64,000 nt of DNA. Origin: Trichomonas vaginalis G3. Lineage: Eukaryota; Parabasalia; Trichomonadida; Trichomonadidae. Below the pieces are notes generated by a model. It was given only the letters and a program-made list of their open reading frames with translations. It was not told where the DNA came from and did not search any database. The DNA is taken from positions 28,302,082 to 28,366,081 of the forward strand of contig NC_067207.1 in NCBI RefSeq assembly GCF_026262505.1, written 5' to 3'. Of the stretch, positions 1 through 7,336 are shown piece by piece (position 1 is the first letter of the stretch; each line of letters begins with the position of its first letter). Position numbers and translations under genes: made by a program.

Positions 1-305
1 TAGTAACCACATTAAAACCTATTGTCGAACATTGGTCCTATCCTCAGTTCGCAAAGGCAGTCCTTGACAACTACAACAAATTCTTCTCCGAAGTCAAATC
101 CAAAGTGAAGGTTTACTATGAGAACATTGACGCACTCATGACGAACGAAGAAGGATACAACAAACTCATTGAAATGGGAATGGTCGGTGAAAAGATGGGT
201 CAATTCAAATTGGACAAAATTTTCACCGAAGTTCATGTCCTCTCCAAGCGTAAGTACTGGGGTGTTAAAGAAGATGGCACAGAAATAAAACATTGCATGA
301 AATAA
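1..305 (+). pseudogene. Protein-primed DNA polymerase B, C-terminal fragment
   Basis: An open frame enters from the left edge and ends at 305. It reads like the palm/thumb end of a Maverick family B polymerase: a VYYENIDAL stretch at the place of motif C, then KLDKIFTEVHVLSKRKYWG and EDGTEIKHCMK, typical of the segment after the catalytic palm. In Mavericks this enzyme replicates the element by protein priming. Only the end is in the window, and as part of a fossil element I do not judge its activity. The small minus-strand gene at 303-464 lies tail to tail with it. Confidence 0.6.
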
Positions 306-464
306 AAAATTTTTATATTCCTTCCTAGCTAATTTCCGTTTAATTTCATGGTCGCCCTCGGAGTCTTTGAATCGGACAGGTCGAGTTACACCATTCTTGG
401 TCTCAAACTCATATATAACCTGTTTGTTTGTATTTTCGTCGACTATGGCACGAGACACGAACAT
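303..464 (-). CDS. Small basic Maverick protein
   Basis: About 54 residues of clear coding character before the frame runs antisense into the polymerase; I take the gene to end near 303 and start at the ATG at 464. The pattern IVDE, an F-rich strand, a Gly turn and a KRK..RK basic end resembles the N-terminal part of the small protein at 57169-57456 in the right Maverick, so this is probably a shared Maverick accessory gene. No known domain recognised. The 3' limit is uncertain. Confidence 0.4.
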
Positions 465-494
465 TGACCAAACGTACAAAAAGTGTCATTTCGG

Positions 495-758
495 ATGGTC
501 AAGCAGCCAATCGCATTCGAGCACTTCGAAGAAGCCTTACGTTCCAAGGGAGAGGGTGTCTGGTGCAAGGCAGAGGTCATGAGACTCTACGAGCAGTACA
601 TCCTCAATGCCTGGGAGGACAAATCGTCCTTGGATTGGCAAATCTACCAACTCCTCTGGGACGACCTCCTACGCAACTGGGAGAACGAAAGAGTCCAATT
701 CAAAGGTCGGGAACTAATTTTGCAAATTGACCTTAATTTCACATACTTATCCAAATAA
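495..758 (+). CDS. Maverick hypothetical protein, 87 aa
   Basis: The frame is open from a GTG at 483, but the ATG at 495 lies directly behind an initiator-like TCATTTC (486-492), so I start it there. The protein is tryptophan-rich and mostly helical in appearance (VWCKAEVMRLYEQYI, WQIYQLLWDDLLRNW). No family recognised. It sits between the polymerase end and the HNH-like segment, in a block of short Maverick genes. Confidence 0.5.
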   Translation: MVKQPIAFEHFEEALRSKGEGVWCKAEVMRLYEQYILNAWEDKSSLDWQIYQLLWDDLLRNWENERVQFKGRELILQIDLNFTYLSK

Positions 759-807
759 ACACCTAAATTTACTTGGGGTTTCCCCCTAAAATAAAATTTT
801 TTTACTC

Positions 808-1080
808 TTAGAACCACTCGAGGTTCTCCTTACGGTTGTTGAGCTTGTCACCGTCAATGTGTCTGACCCTCGTCTTCTTGTCTGGATTTGGAACCCATTG
901 AATTGCGACAAGCTTGCCCATGGAAATTGAACCGCGATTCCGAAGGTTAAGGTTCAAGTGTCCCAAGTTGTTGAGGACTGGGGTAAGAACCTTGCCTGTC
1001 TCCTTGTTGCGGATTTTGTATGGGTAGGGTTGGGAAATTTCATAAGCGTCATCGGCAACAAGGGTTGCCCAAACTTCCTC
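808..1080 (-). pseudogene. HNH-endonuclease-like C-terminal segment
   Basis: A minus-strand frame ending at the stop at 808-810 reads EISQPYPYKIRNKETGK, then VAIQWVPNPDKKTRVRHIDG and DKLNNRKENLEW. The HIDGDKLNNRKENLEW pattern is the classic end of an HNH/HNH_3 nuclease domain (His, Asn, Asn spacing, then NLEW), and the upstream strand pattern resembles the NUMOD4 module often fused to it. Such domains occur in homing endonucleases and virus-encoded nucleases. It overlaps the 3' end of the coiled-coil frame at 954-1505 on the same strand; the locus does not look whole. Confidence 0.55.
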
Positions 1081-1505
1081 TTCTTCGTGTTTCTCTTCTT
1101 CTTCTTCTTCCTCTTCTTCCTCTTCTTCCTCTTCTTTGATAATACCTTCGCAATTCTGTGTTCACGAATTACGGTGTTGGAGGTTCTGTCCTTTCCGAGT
1201 ACCTTCCAGATGGCGTCTATCTCTTCGAAGAAACGGTAGATGAGTCTGGCAAGGTCTCGGTTCTCTCTCGCGTAAATGCGCAAGGTTTCCGTCAAATCAT
1301 TCAGGCATTTCTCATTGGAAGCTTGGTTCATGAGGACATCGGCTTTGAGCTTGGTCATCTCTTCCATAAGACTACTTTGGAGAGTCTTAACGGTGTTTGT
1401 CAGATGAGCTTTCAAATTCAAAATTTGAATTTGAACTGGGCGCTTGTCTGGCAACATTGAAAGGACATCTGCCATTGTGTTCGGCTTCGGTGCTTGTTCG
1501 GACAT
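954..1505 (-). CDS. Maverick coiled-coil protein
   Basis: Starts at ATG 1505 with MSEQAPKPNTMADVL, followed by a helical segment of about 90 residues (LNLKAHLTNTVKTLQSSLMEEMTKLKADV) and then a long lysine/arginine run encoded by a purine-rich simple repeat. The segment after the run overlaps the HNH-like reading of the same strand and is unlikely to be native coding. Function unknown; the coiled coil suggests oligomerisation. It is transcribed with the 1538-2122 and 2150-2524 genes on the minus strand. Confidence 0.45.
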   Translation of the reverse strand: MSEQAPKPNTMADVLSMLPDKRPVQIQILNLKAHLTNTVKTLQSSLMEEMTKLKADVLMNQASNEKCLNDLTETLRIYARENRDLARLIYRFFEEIDAIWKVLGKDRTSNTVIREHRIAKVLSKKRKKRKKRKKKKKRNTKKRKFGQPLLPMTLMKFPNPTHTKSATRRQARFLPQSSTTWDT

Positions 1506-1537
1506 CGAAAAAATGAAGTGGTTTGAGAATGACGGTT

Positions 1538-2122
1538 TTACTTCAAAAAGCTTGTTATGACGGTTAAGTCATACAACAAGTTTAAAATAATATCTTGTTC
1601 TTCTTCTGAACGTTTGTTGTCTCTTCCGATAAAAGTTTCGAACATGAGAACCAAAAAACGTTTTTTGAGATTGCGGAAGAGTTCAGGCAAACGTTCATAT
1701 TCTGGATATGTTGGGAGCAGTTCAAAACATCTGAGCTGACTTTCGGACAAAATTGGGACAATGTCAGAAAATTCATCTTTGGTCGGACTGCTTGAAGGTA
1801 AGTCCCTTACATGTAAGTAGCTCTGGTAAAGTCTTCTCATTTCTGCTAACTTTTGGAGTATAGCTTCGTAGTTTAGAAGTTTTAATTTTAATTGTCTTAT
1901 TCCACTCTTTACTTCTAAACGGTAAGTATCCATGAGGTCAAGAGTAGCTTTGGTAGCTTTAAGTGGAGCTATCTGTTCCTTGACTTGTGCAATTTTGGTT
2001 GCAATTGTGGTTTGAGCTCCTTCAAGTTCGCCGTCTATGTCGTTCTCAACGCCTTCAACCATGGCTTGAAACTCTTCATCGGTCCATTGAGATTGGTGTG
2101 GGACGAATTTAACTTGCTTCAT
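1538..2122 (-). CDS. Maverick coiled-coil protein, family shared with 56602-57177
   Basis: A 194-residue protein starting at ATG 2122, with an initiator-like TCATTTTTT just upstream on the minus strand. Residues ~30-95 form a coiled coil. The middle carries YLHVRDLPS, and a later segment reads LLPTYPEYERLPELF. The protein at 56602-57177 in the right Maverick has the same motifs (YLHVRDLPS, LPTYPEYDNLPQLF) in the same order and length, so these are homologues from two Maverick lineages. In both, the upstream neighbour is the ~125-residue family (2150-2524 here). No known domain; probably a conserved Maverick structural or replication accessory. Confidence 0.7.
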   Translation of the reverse strand: MKQVKFVPHQSQWTDEEFQAMVEGVENDIDGELEGAQTTIATKIAQVKEQIAPLKATKATLDLMDTYRLEVKSGIRQLKLKLLNYEAILQKLAEMRRLYQSYLHVRDLPSSSPTKDEFSDIVPILSESQLRCFELLPTYPEYERLPELFRNLKKRFLVLMFETFIGRDNKRSEEEQDIILNLLYDLTVITSFLK

Positions 2123-2149
2123 TCAAAAAATGAAAAAAAATGTTTTTAC

Positions 2150-2524
2150 TCAAAACGTTAAGGTTGACTGAACTGGTTGGATGTCGCCTTCACAGGTTAT
2201 GTAGAACGGCTGACCCGAGAAGTGAAGGAGAGACTGAATTGCCAATTTCATATGGGGTAGGGGGTTCTCCTTGTTTGGTATTTTTATCCAAGGACGTTTG
2301 TTTAGGAACTTAACAAGAGCTTCTCTTTTGGCGTCCTTTATGTCGTCGTAGGCTGTCCCGTCTGGTATTTGAATTGGAATTCCAGTCGAAGTCTCGAGCT
2401 GAAGTGTAGACCTTCCAGAAATACTGGTGAACTTGACCTTGGGCTTCATTACCCTGCGCAAGTACTGCTTAACAACTTCATTTATCTCTATAAGGTAAAT
2501 TGCCTCGTCAAATCCTTCTGGCAT
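2150..2524 (-). CDS. Maverick ~124-aa protein, family shared with 56167-56565
   Basis: The conserved part starts at the ATG at 2524 (alternatively the ATG fifteen bases upstream) and runs to 2150. Key stretches are YLIEINEVVKQYLRRVM, a Ser/Arg-Thr-Leu-Gln segment, and AKREALVKFLNKRPWIKI. The 56167-56565 protein has matching CLIELNEVISAYLLHVF and SKRESLAAFLRKHPWVDV. The frame remains open upstream through the 22-bp repeat array, which I regard as non-native. Gene order (this family, then the 194-residue family) is the same in both Mavericks. Function unknown. Confidence 0.65.
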   Translation of the reverse strand: MPEGFDEAIYLIEINEVVKQYLRRVMKPKVKFTSISGRSTLQLETSTGIPIQIPDGTAYDDIKDAKREALVKFLNKRPWIKIPNKENPLPHMKLAIQSLLHFSGQPFYITCEGDIQPVQSTLTF

Positions 2525-2541
2525 TCCGAGTCCTTCCATCC

Positions 2542-2806
2542 GACAGGAAAATATTTTCCCGACAACTGGAAAAAATTTTCCCGACAACTGGAAAAAATTT
2601 TCCCGACGACAGGAAGAACTCTTCCAGTTGTCCGTCCGTAAACCATTCAAATTTTCGAAAATTGAGAACTTTTGGTCGAACTTCAGAAAAAGTTTTTCCT
2701 TCCGACAGGAAAGGTTTTTCCTTCCGACAGGAAAGGTTTTTCCTTCCGACAGGAAAGGTTTTTCCTTCCGACAGGAAAGGTTTTTCCTTCCGACGGTTAA
2801 GCCACA
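2542..2806. repeat. Two arrays of a 22-bp palindromic minisatellite
   Basis: Short units recur with a 22-bp period. One array (about 2558-2620) uses TTTTCCCGACAACTGGAAAA-type units, the other (about 2698-2806) uses CCTTCCGACAGGAAAGG with a T-run spacer. Each unit is itself nearly self-complementary around GACAGG or GACAACTGG, so the arrays can fold into hairpins. Because 22 is not a multiple of three, the array reads as a 22-residue periodic peptide in all frames on both strands, which explains the long spurious open frames. It lies between two divergent genes and could serve as a promoter or replication region. Confidence 0.8.
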
Positions 2807-2811
2807 AACAG

Positions 2812-3393
2812 ATGTCCGACGTCCCACCAACCGAGCCCATATCCCAACCAGAAGAACCGAAAGCTGCAGAACCACAACAGTCTCCTCAGCAACCTCAGTT
2901 CCAGCAAGTACCTCCGATTTACTACCAATTTCCACCTCAATGTTACTACCCACCACAAGGCTTCCCGAACTACCCTCCTCCTCAGCCTATGCCTTACTTC
3001 CCCAACCCTTGGATGTTTATGCAAAACCCTGCCCCACAATTCCAATCTCAATCCAAGAGAGACCAAGAGTTCGAGGAAGGTCTGAACCGCTTACGCAAAG
3101 AGTATGCTACTACCCCAATGGAAGAAGACAGGCTCTCACTCTCTTCCCTCAAATCGACCGATTCGACTCGTACCACAGATTCGGTTCGTGACCGTGAAGA
3201 CTACCTCAAGCAGTCTGAGAGACTCTTCATCCTACAACCATTTACAGTTGGAGCTCTCAAGAACATGCGCAATTACGAAGGTCAGACACCAGCTGGAGAC
3301 CGTAAAACAGACGTACTCGCAAGAGCAGTCCAACTGGTCAAGACAAAGACTGAGATAGTCGACTTCATTCTTGCAGCTTGCCCATACAAGTAA
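2812..3393 (+). CDS. Maverick Pro/Gln-rich protein, 193 aa
   Basis: I start this at the ATG at 2812 (MSDVPPTEPISQPEE) because everything upstream in frame is translated repeat array. Residues 1-80 are Pro/Gln/Tyr-rich (YYQFPPQCYYPPQGFPNYPP) and disordered in character; residues 85-193 are charged and helical, with RNYEGQTPAGDRKTDVLARA near the end. No family recognised. Composition suggests a structural or assembly protein. The 22-bp repeats form its upstream region. Confidence 0.55.
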   Translation: MSDVPPTEPISQPEEPKAAEPQQSPQQPQFQQVPPIYYQFPPQCYYPPQGFPNYPPPQPMPYFPNPWMFMQNPAPQFQSQSKRDQEFEEGLNRLRKEYATTPMEEDRLSLSSLKSTDSTRTTDSVRDREDYLKQSERLFILQPFTVGALKNMRNYEGQTPAGDRKTDVLARAVQLVKTKTEIVDFILAACPYK

Positions 3394-3421
3394 AAAAATA
3401 AACAATTACGAGTTAAACTTT

Positions 3422-3622
3422 TTACTCTTTCTTTTCTGAGTTGTTTAGAGCTGGTTTCTCTTGTAGGAACCTTTCGTACTCTTCCATGGTCATGTAATTG
3501 CGAATTTGGTACGCAATTCCAGGTTCGTTGTTTTTGAACCTTACGTATGTAACGCTTCCATCCTCCTCAGGGAAGTAAGCTGCTAACATCTGACCAAGTT
3601 TTCTCGGTGACTCGGAGCTCAT
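3422..3622 (-). CDS. Maverick hypothetical protein, 66 aa
   Basis: Starts at ATG 3622 (MSSESPRKLGQMLAAYFPEE). The upstream bases on this strand contain GACATTTTT, a variant initiator seen in front of several Maverick genes in this window. The protein is small and acidic to neutral, with a possible beta pair (VTYVRFKNNEPGIAYQIRNY) and a helical end. It converges on the Pro/Gln-rich gene. Function unknown. Confidence 0.5.
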   Translation of the reverse strand: MSSESPRKLGQMLAAYFPEEDGSVTYVRFKNNEPGIAYQIRNYMTMEEYERFLQEKPALNNSEKKE

Positions 3623-3673
3623 AAAAATGTCACTTTTTAAACGTTAAGTTTTTAGTCTTATTTTACCCTTTGT

Positions 3674-3868
3674 TTACCCTTTGTTTACCCTTTGTTTGTC
3701 AAGGTAGTATTGGAGTGCAATTTCTCCAAATTCTCTGTGTCGGAGTTCTTCAGCATTTTCCAAGGTGTTCCTGGAGAACTCAAAGAAGTTGTCAAGAACA
3801 TACTGCCATGCTGCTCTTCTGAGTTCGTCGGTATTTTGGAAGTGTTGCACCTTCGAGTCTTCGGACAT
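3674..3868 (-). CDS. Maverick hypothetical protein, 64 aa
   Basis: Starts at ATG 3868 (MSEDSKVQHFQNTDELRRAAW) and is rich in Glu/Arg and helical. A short direct repeat, TTTACCCTTTG three times at 12-bp spacing (about 3662-3698), overlaps its 3' end. No family recognised. It is the last gene before the nested inverted-repeat element that begins near 3908. Confidence 0.45.
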   Translation of the reverse strand: MSEDSKVQHFQNTDELRRAAWQYVLDNFFEFSRNTLENAEELRHREFGEIALQYYLDKQRVNKG

Positions 3869-4100
3869 GAAAAAATAACACTTTTTCTATTAAACCGTTT
3901 ACAATTTGAATTTTGTTGCTGAATTCGGCAAAAATATAATTTAGGGTAGATGGGTATATCTAACCTCTTTTCTAACCTCTTTTCTAACCTCATGAATTTT
4001 CATGAATTTTATACAGAAAATGCTTGTTTTGAGGTCGAGCCACTTTTGGCTCCACCGTATTCTTTCAACCAAAACTCATGAATTCGGCAAAAATATATTT

Positions 4101-4152
4101 TAGGGTAGAAGGTTAGATATAACCTCTTTTCTAACCTCTTTTCTACCCTCTT
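4101..4152. repeat. Inner left terminus: palindrome plus iterated half-sites
   Basis: TTAGGGTAGAA is followed by GGTTAGATATAACC (4111-4124) and then half-sites TAACC and TACCC, each separated by CTCTTTT-like 7-bp spacers, giving a strict 12-bp period. The mirror image occurs at 5161-5213. The layout looks like a multimeric binding site for a protein acting on the element ends. Confidence 0.75.
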
Positions 4153-4233
4153 GAATTTGTCATGAGTTTTCCCGAAATAAAAAATAAAGTTAGTTTTTTT
4201 AAAAAAATATTTTTTTATTTTTATTGTAAGAAC

Positions 4234-5148
4234 ATGTTAGCAACAACAGCACCAAACTCGTTAGTCATGAACCCAACTTCAATGTTAGTAGAAATGAAAA
4301 GCTTCATTCCTTCTTCATATACTTTTGAGACAGAAATCCAGAAGATAAAGCAAGAACTTTTAACAAGTAATTTAGACTGTAGTGCGAAAGATGAAACAAA
4401 TGAACAGTATCTTTATGAAATGCAGGATATTATTGACCATTTACCCAAATTGCCTGAAATCCAACAACAAAAGCTTACTATTCCAGAATTCGATGAAATA
4501 GAAGTCAAAGCAACTGACTCAGTAGAAATAAAGAAGTTCATACGTAAGGTTAACTATGAGTTTCTTGGATTTCATTGCAACCACAAAGTCATGGACAAAG
4601 ATTGCGACATGGTATATAAGAACATCTCTGACATATATAAATCTGAAGAGTTTAAGACCTACGACAACTTTGTTTCGTTAGTTGCAAAATGTGTATGGCA
4701 GATAAGAGATAAAGATAAAAGAGGTAAAGTATGGAACGAACAGATAAAACCAGCAACTTTTGAGTTAAAGAAAACCATTGACGCCTTAGTTGTTTTAGCA
4801 GGTCAAATTTCAATGTACAATGCTAAAATGAACCCACAATGTTCAAAATGTAAAGCAGCAATTAGGAAATATAACTACTCCGTCAAAGAGATAGAACGTA
4901 TGAGAAACGACTATGCTGACTTAAAGAGGGAGGCAGAGAAACCAGCAGAAAATAAAATGGACATGTTAGAATTTCTGAACAAAAACTATCCAACAGCTGA
5001 CGATTTCCTTCTATCTGACGTCAAGAAGAAATATAAAGAGACTTTCGGTATCGTTAAAACTTTTGACATACTGACAGAAGAAATAGAAGCTACGAAATTG
5101 TTTAGAATTTCACGAATTCACAATGTTTACCATGTGAAACGGTTATAA
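4234..5148 (+). CDS. Protein of the small inverted-repeat element, ~304 aa
   Basis: The only gene of this element. The frame opens at 4162, but T- and A-rich non-coding-like sequence precedes the ATG at 4234 (MLATTAPNSLVMNPTSM), where similarity to the second copy (54613-55155) begins. Conserved blocks are FIPSSYTFET, LPKLPEIQQQKLTIPEFDEI, VEIKKFIRKVNYEFLG and HCNHKVMDKDCDMVYKNISD. The C-terminal part has a CSKC pair, a charged coiled coil (KEIERMRNDYADLKREAEK) and DDFLLSDVKKKYKETFGI, which could be a small helical DNA-binding domain. It is probably the protein that recognises the iterated terminal sites, but I see no DDE or other catalytic motif. Function is inferred from context only. Confidence 0.65.
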   Translation: MLATTAPNSLVMNPTSMLVEMKSFIPSSYTFETEIQKIKQELLTSNLDCSAKDETNEQYLYEMQDIIDHLPKLPEIQQQKLTIPEFDEIEVKATDSVEIKKFIRKVNYEFLGFHCNHKVMDKDCDMVYKNISDIYKSEEFKTYDNFVSLVAKCVWQIRDKDKRGKVWNEQIKPATFELKKTIDALVVLAGQISMYNAKMNPQCSKCKAAIRKYNYSVKEIERMRNDYADLKREAEKPAENKMDMLEFLNKNYPTADDFLLSDVKKKYKETFGIVKTFDILTEEIEATKLFRISRIHNVYHVKRL

Positions 5149-5160
5149 AATAACTGGGGT

Positions 5161-5213
5161 AGAAAAGAGGGTAGAAAAGAGGGTATATCTAACCTTCTAC
5201 CCTAAAATATATT
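5161..5213. repeat. Inner right terminus, inverted copy
   Basis: Reverse complement of the 4101-4152 block: half-sites GGGTA repeated at 12-bp spacing, then GGGTATATCTAACC at 5181-5194 and TTCTACCCTAAAATATATTT. A further copy of the same design is the outer right end, with GGTTAGATATACCC at 5348-5361; the outer left end has GGGTATATCTAACC at 3952-3965. Confidence 0.75.
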
Positions 5214-5497
5214 TTTGCTGAATTCCGTATGAAAATTCATGAGTAAAATAATTTTTAGGGCATGTGTCAAACCGTTGAGTTTTCACAAAATTTTAAAAAT
5301 AACGTTTACCATGTAAAACGCTTATAAAATAACTGGGGTAGAAAAGAGGTTAGATATACCCATCTACCCTAAACATTATTTTTATTGAATTCAGCAACAA
5401 AATTCTGAGTAAAATGACATATGGTTGCTTCCCTCGGAAAACCGAGAGAAGAACAGCGAGTAGTGAAAAAACCCTGGTCGCCAAAACTCTTTATTTT

Positions 5498-6372
5498 TCA
5501 AGCTTGACTTTTTACAATTTGAACTTTGTTCGCGTAGATGTGAATTCTGAAAGAAGTATGAGGGTCTTGTATGACTTTGTACTTCTCCCATAGTTCATGT
5601 CTGTCAAACTTACCTGCCATGGACTCTTTCATAAGTTCCATGAAATCGTCTTCGGACAATCCAGGGAAAAGTATGATATCAGTAAGTATTCTTTTAACAT
5701 CCTTACTTAAACTCTTTGCTGTCTGTACACAAATGACAACTGAGATGTTAAAGTGTCTGAGCTTCTTAAGAATTCGACACATGTCTTGTTCTCTGTTCTT
5801 TAACAAAGGATGAGAAGCAAAGTCATCTAAGATAAGAAGACATCTATGAGGGTAAGTCTTCCAATCGTAAGATTGCAATTTCTTCGAAATGTATTCTATC
5901 TCTTTCTGTTTGTTTCTGAAGTGTTTCTTCTCTAATATTCTCTGCATTTCCTCATTTGGGTCTTTAAACTTCGAATTTATATACTCATTTATAGCATTGT
6001 ACTTCAAAACTCTTCTTTGGTACTTCTTTATCCAATCTAACAACTCAGTATCCTTTATACATACTAACTTAGACTTCTTTATAATATCTTTGAACGAATT
6101 GACGGTTTGGTCAAATTGACCAGAAGTACTACAAATACAACTAACTCATAGAATGGGTTCTTCTCATCTAGTTCTTGTTGTTGTGCAGCCATTTTAAGAT
6201 AAGTGAAAGTCTTACCCGACCCAGGTGGTGCAATTAGACCTGTTATACCATTCTGAGCAAATAAGAACTTGTCATGTATGGGTTTTATCTGAGCATTTTC
6301 TAACTTCCTCTTGTTCTTGTTTAAAACATTCTCAAATTTCTTGTCAATGTCAGCAAACTTTTTTTCTAACAT
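5498..6372 (-). pseudogene. Packaging ATPase (FtsK/HerA, A32-like)
   Basis: The N-terminal part contains a Walker A motif, GLIAPPGSGKT. The C-terminal part has a Walker B-type strand RCLLILDDFASHPLL, then LRHFNISVVICVQTAKSLSKDVKRILTDIILF, which is the sensor region of the Maverick/virophage genome-packaging ATPase family. The same motifs occur in the second Maverick's copy at 47490-48373. Its role in the family is pumping element DNA into capsids. The locus is spread over more than one frame and is not whole. Confidence 0.75.
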
Positions 6373-6408
6373 ATTTTTAGAAAAATTAAAATTTTTATCT
6401 TTTTGAAA

Positions 6409-6831
6409 ATGTCTAGCGATTTCGCTATCTATATTCGAGACAAGCTTTTTGACAGCAAAACATCTGTCGACCATAAAATCTTACATAGTGTAAACAAGAA
6501 AGGTGAATTTGTTCTAAAGTTCTGTTTCTGGGAATATGACAAGAACCATAAAACATTAGGCAGAGAAGTCTTAAAATTTGTCAATGACAGACTTGTTGAC
6601 AGAGATGACGCCTCTTGGAAAGATGAAGTCCAACAAAACTTCTTAGAATGCAAAGAAGACACATGCGCTGTTCTTGAAGATGAAATAGAAAACAGAATAG
6701 AAGAGCTATTAAAGGACAAAGAACTTTTACATAAATATGGTTCTGAGAAGTTTGACATAACTCCACCAGAAAAGAAGAAGAAAGAAAGAAAAGAAAGAAA
6801 AGAAAGTAGAAGAAGAGAAGAAAGAACCTGA
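6409..6831 (+). CDS. Maverick hypothetical protein with Lys/Arg/Glu-rich tail
   Basis: The frame begins at a TTG at 6403; the first ATG is 6409 (MSSDFAIYIRDKLFDSKTS). A globular-looking part of ~110 residues (GEFVLKFCFWEYDKNHKTLGREVL) is followed by a tail of repeated KKERKERKE-type residues. It is divergent from the ATPase with a short AT-rich gap. No family recognised; the basic tail could bind DNA. Confidence 0.45.
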   Translation: MSSDFAIYIRDKLFDSKTSVDHKILHSVNKKGEFVLKFCFWEYDKNHKTLGREVLKFVNDRLVDRDDASWKDEVQQNFLECKEDTCAVLEDEIENRIEELLKDKELLHKYGSEKFDITPPEKKKKERKERKESRRREERT

Positions 6832-6881
6832 ACCAGTTCCAGAGAAAAAGAAATTTGACATGTAAAAATAAAATTTTATTT

Positions 6882-7301
6882 TTAGAACATTTCTGGGTCA
6901 ATGTCAATGTTCTCTTCCTCTTTAGGAGCAAACACTGGCTTAGACTCTAAAATCTTTTTACCCAATTTACCTTGAACTTCAACTATCTTAGACTCATAAT
7001 ATTCATAGTCGTCTGCTTTCTTTGGTTCATAAGGTATAACAAGTTTGTATGCTTTGCCTTCTTTAAGGTTTGAGAACCTTCTGTCAAAATTTTCTTTGAC
7101 TGCTAACAAACCTTCTATGTCTAAGTCTTCAAATTTCGCACCATTTTTAGTCACAATAGCAAACTTAACTGGTTCGATGTTCCAAACTTTGTCAAATGTA
7201 GACTTTTCAAAATGGTAGAAGTAAACATTCAAATAAGCGAATGGGTCTAGTTCTTCTTTAAGTCCTGACATATATTTGTTGACTGAAATATATTTCGTCA
7301 T
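6882..7301 (-). CDS. Maverick hypothetical protein, 139 aa
   Basis: Starts at ATG 7301 with MTKYISVNKYMSGLKEELDP. A mixed alpha/beta protein with an acidic end (EEENIDIDPEMF). No domain recognised. It lies just downstream of the helicase locus on the same strand. Confidence 0.45.
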   Translation of the reverse strand: MTKYISVNKYMSGLKEELDPFAYLNVYFYHFEKSTFDKVWNIEPVKFAIVTKNGAKFEDLDIEGLLAVKENFDRRFSNLKEGKAYKLVIPYEPKKADDYEYYESKIVEVQGKLGKKILESKPVFAPKEEENIDIDPEMF

Positions 7302-7336
7302 CTTTTCTATCGGATAAAAAAATATTTTTTTTAAAT

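Larger units (their letters stand above)
3908..5405. mobile_element. Small inverted-repeat element nested in a relative, inside the Maverick
   Basis: Two nested pairs of inverted repeats flank one gene. Outer ends (from GAATTTTGTTGCTGAATTC at 3908 and its complement ending 5405) enclose inner ends (about 4073-4152 and 5161-5244). Both pairs share a TTTAGGGTAGA lead, a palindromic block (GGTTAGATATAACC, or GGGTATATCTAACC) and half-sites TAACC/TACCC repeated every 12 bp. Bases ~5299-5360 duplicate the gene's 3' end and following terminus (~5115-5185), as expected if one copy inserted into an older copy. A related element lies at 54069-55320. I recognise no transposase signature, so the class is unknown. 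Confidence 0.7.

Noticed and set aside
2542-2806. CRISPR-like array
   Set aside because: Units are contiguous palindromic repeats without unique spacers of constant length, in a eukaryotic mobile element.
2500-2956. Long open frames with SFRQERFFLPTGKVFPSD repeats on both strands
   Set aside because: They are translations of the 22-bp repeat array, open because the unit lacks stops in all frames.
3880-3915. A short stretch before the nested element that resembles the end of the packaging ATPase
   Set aside because: The match is about ten residues only and could be chance; no supporting sequence on either side.
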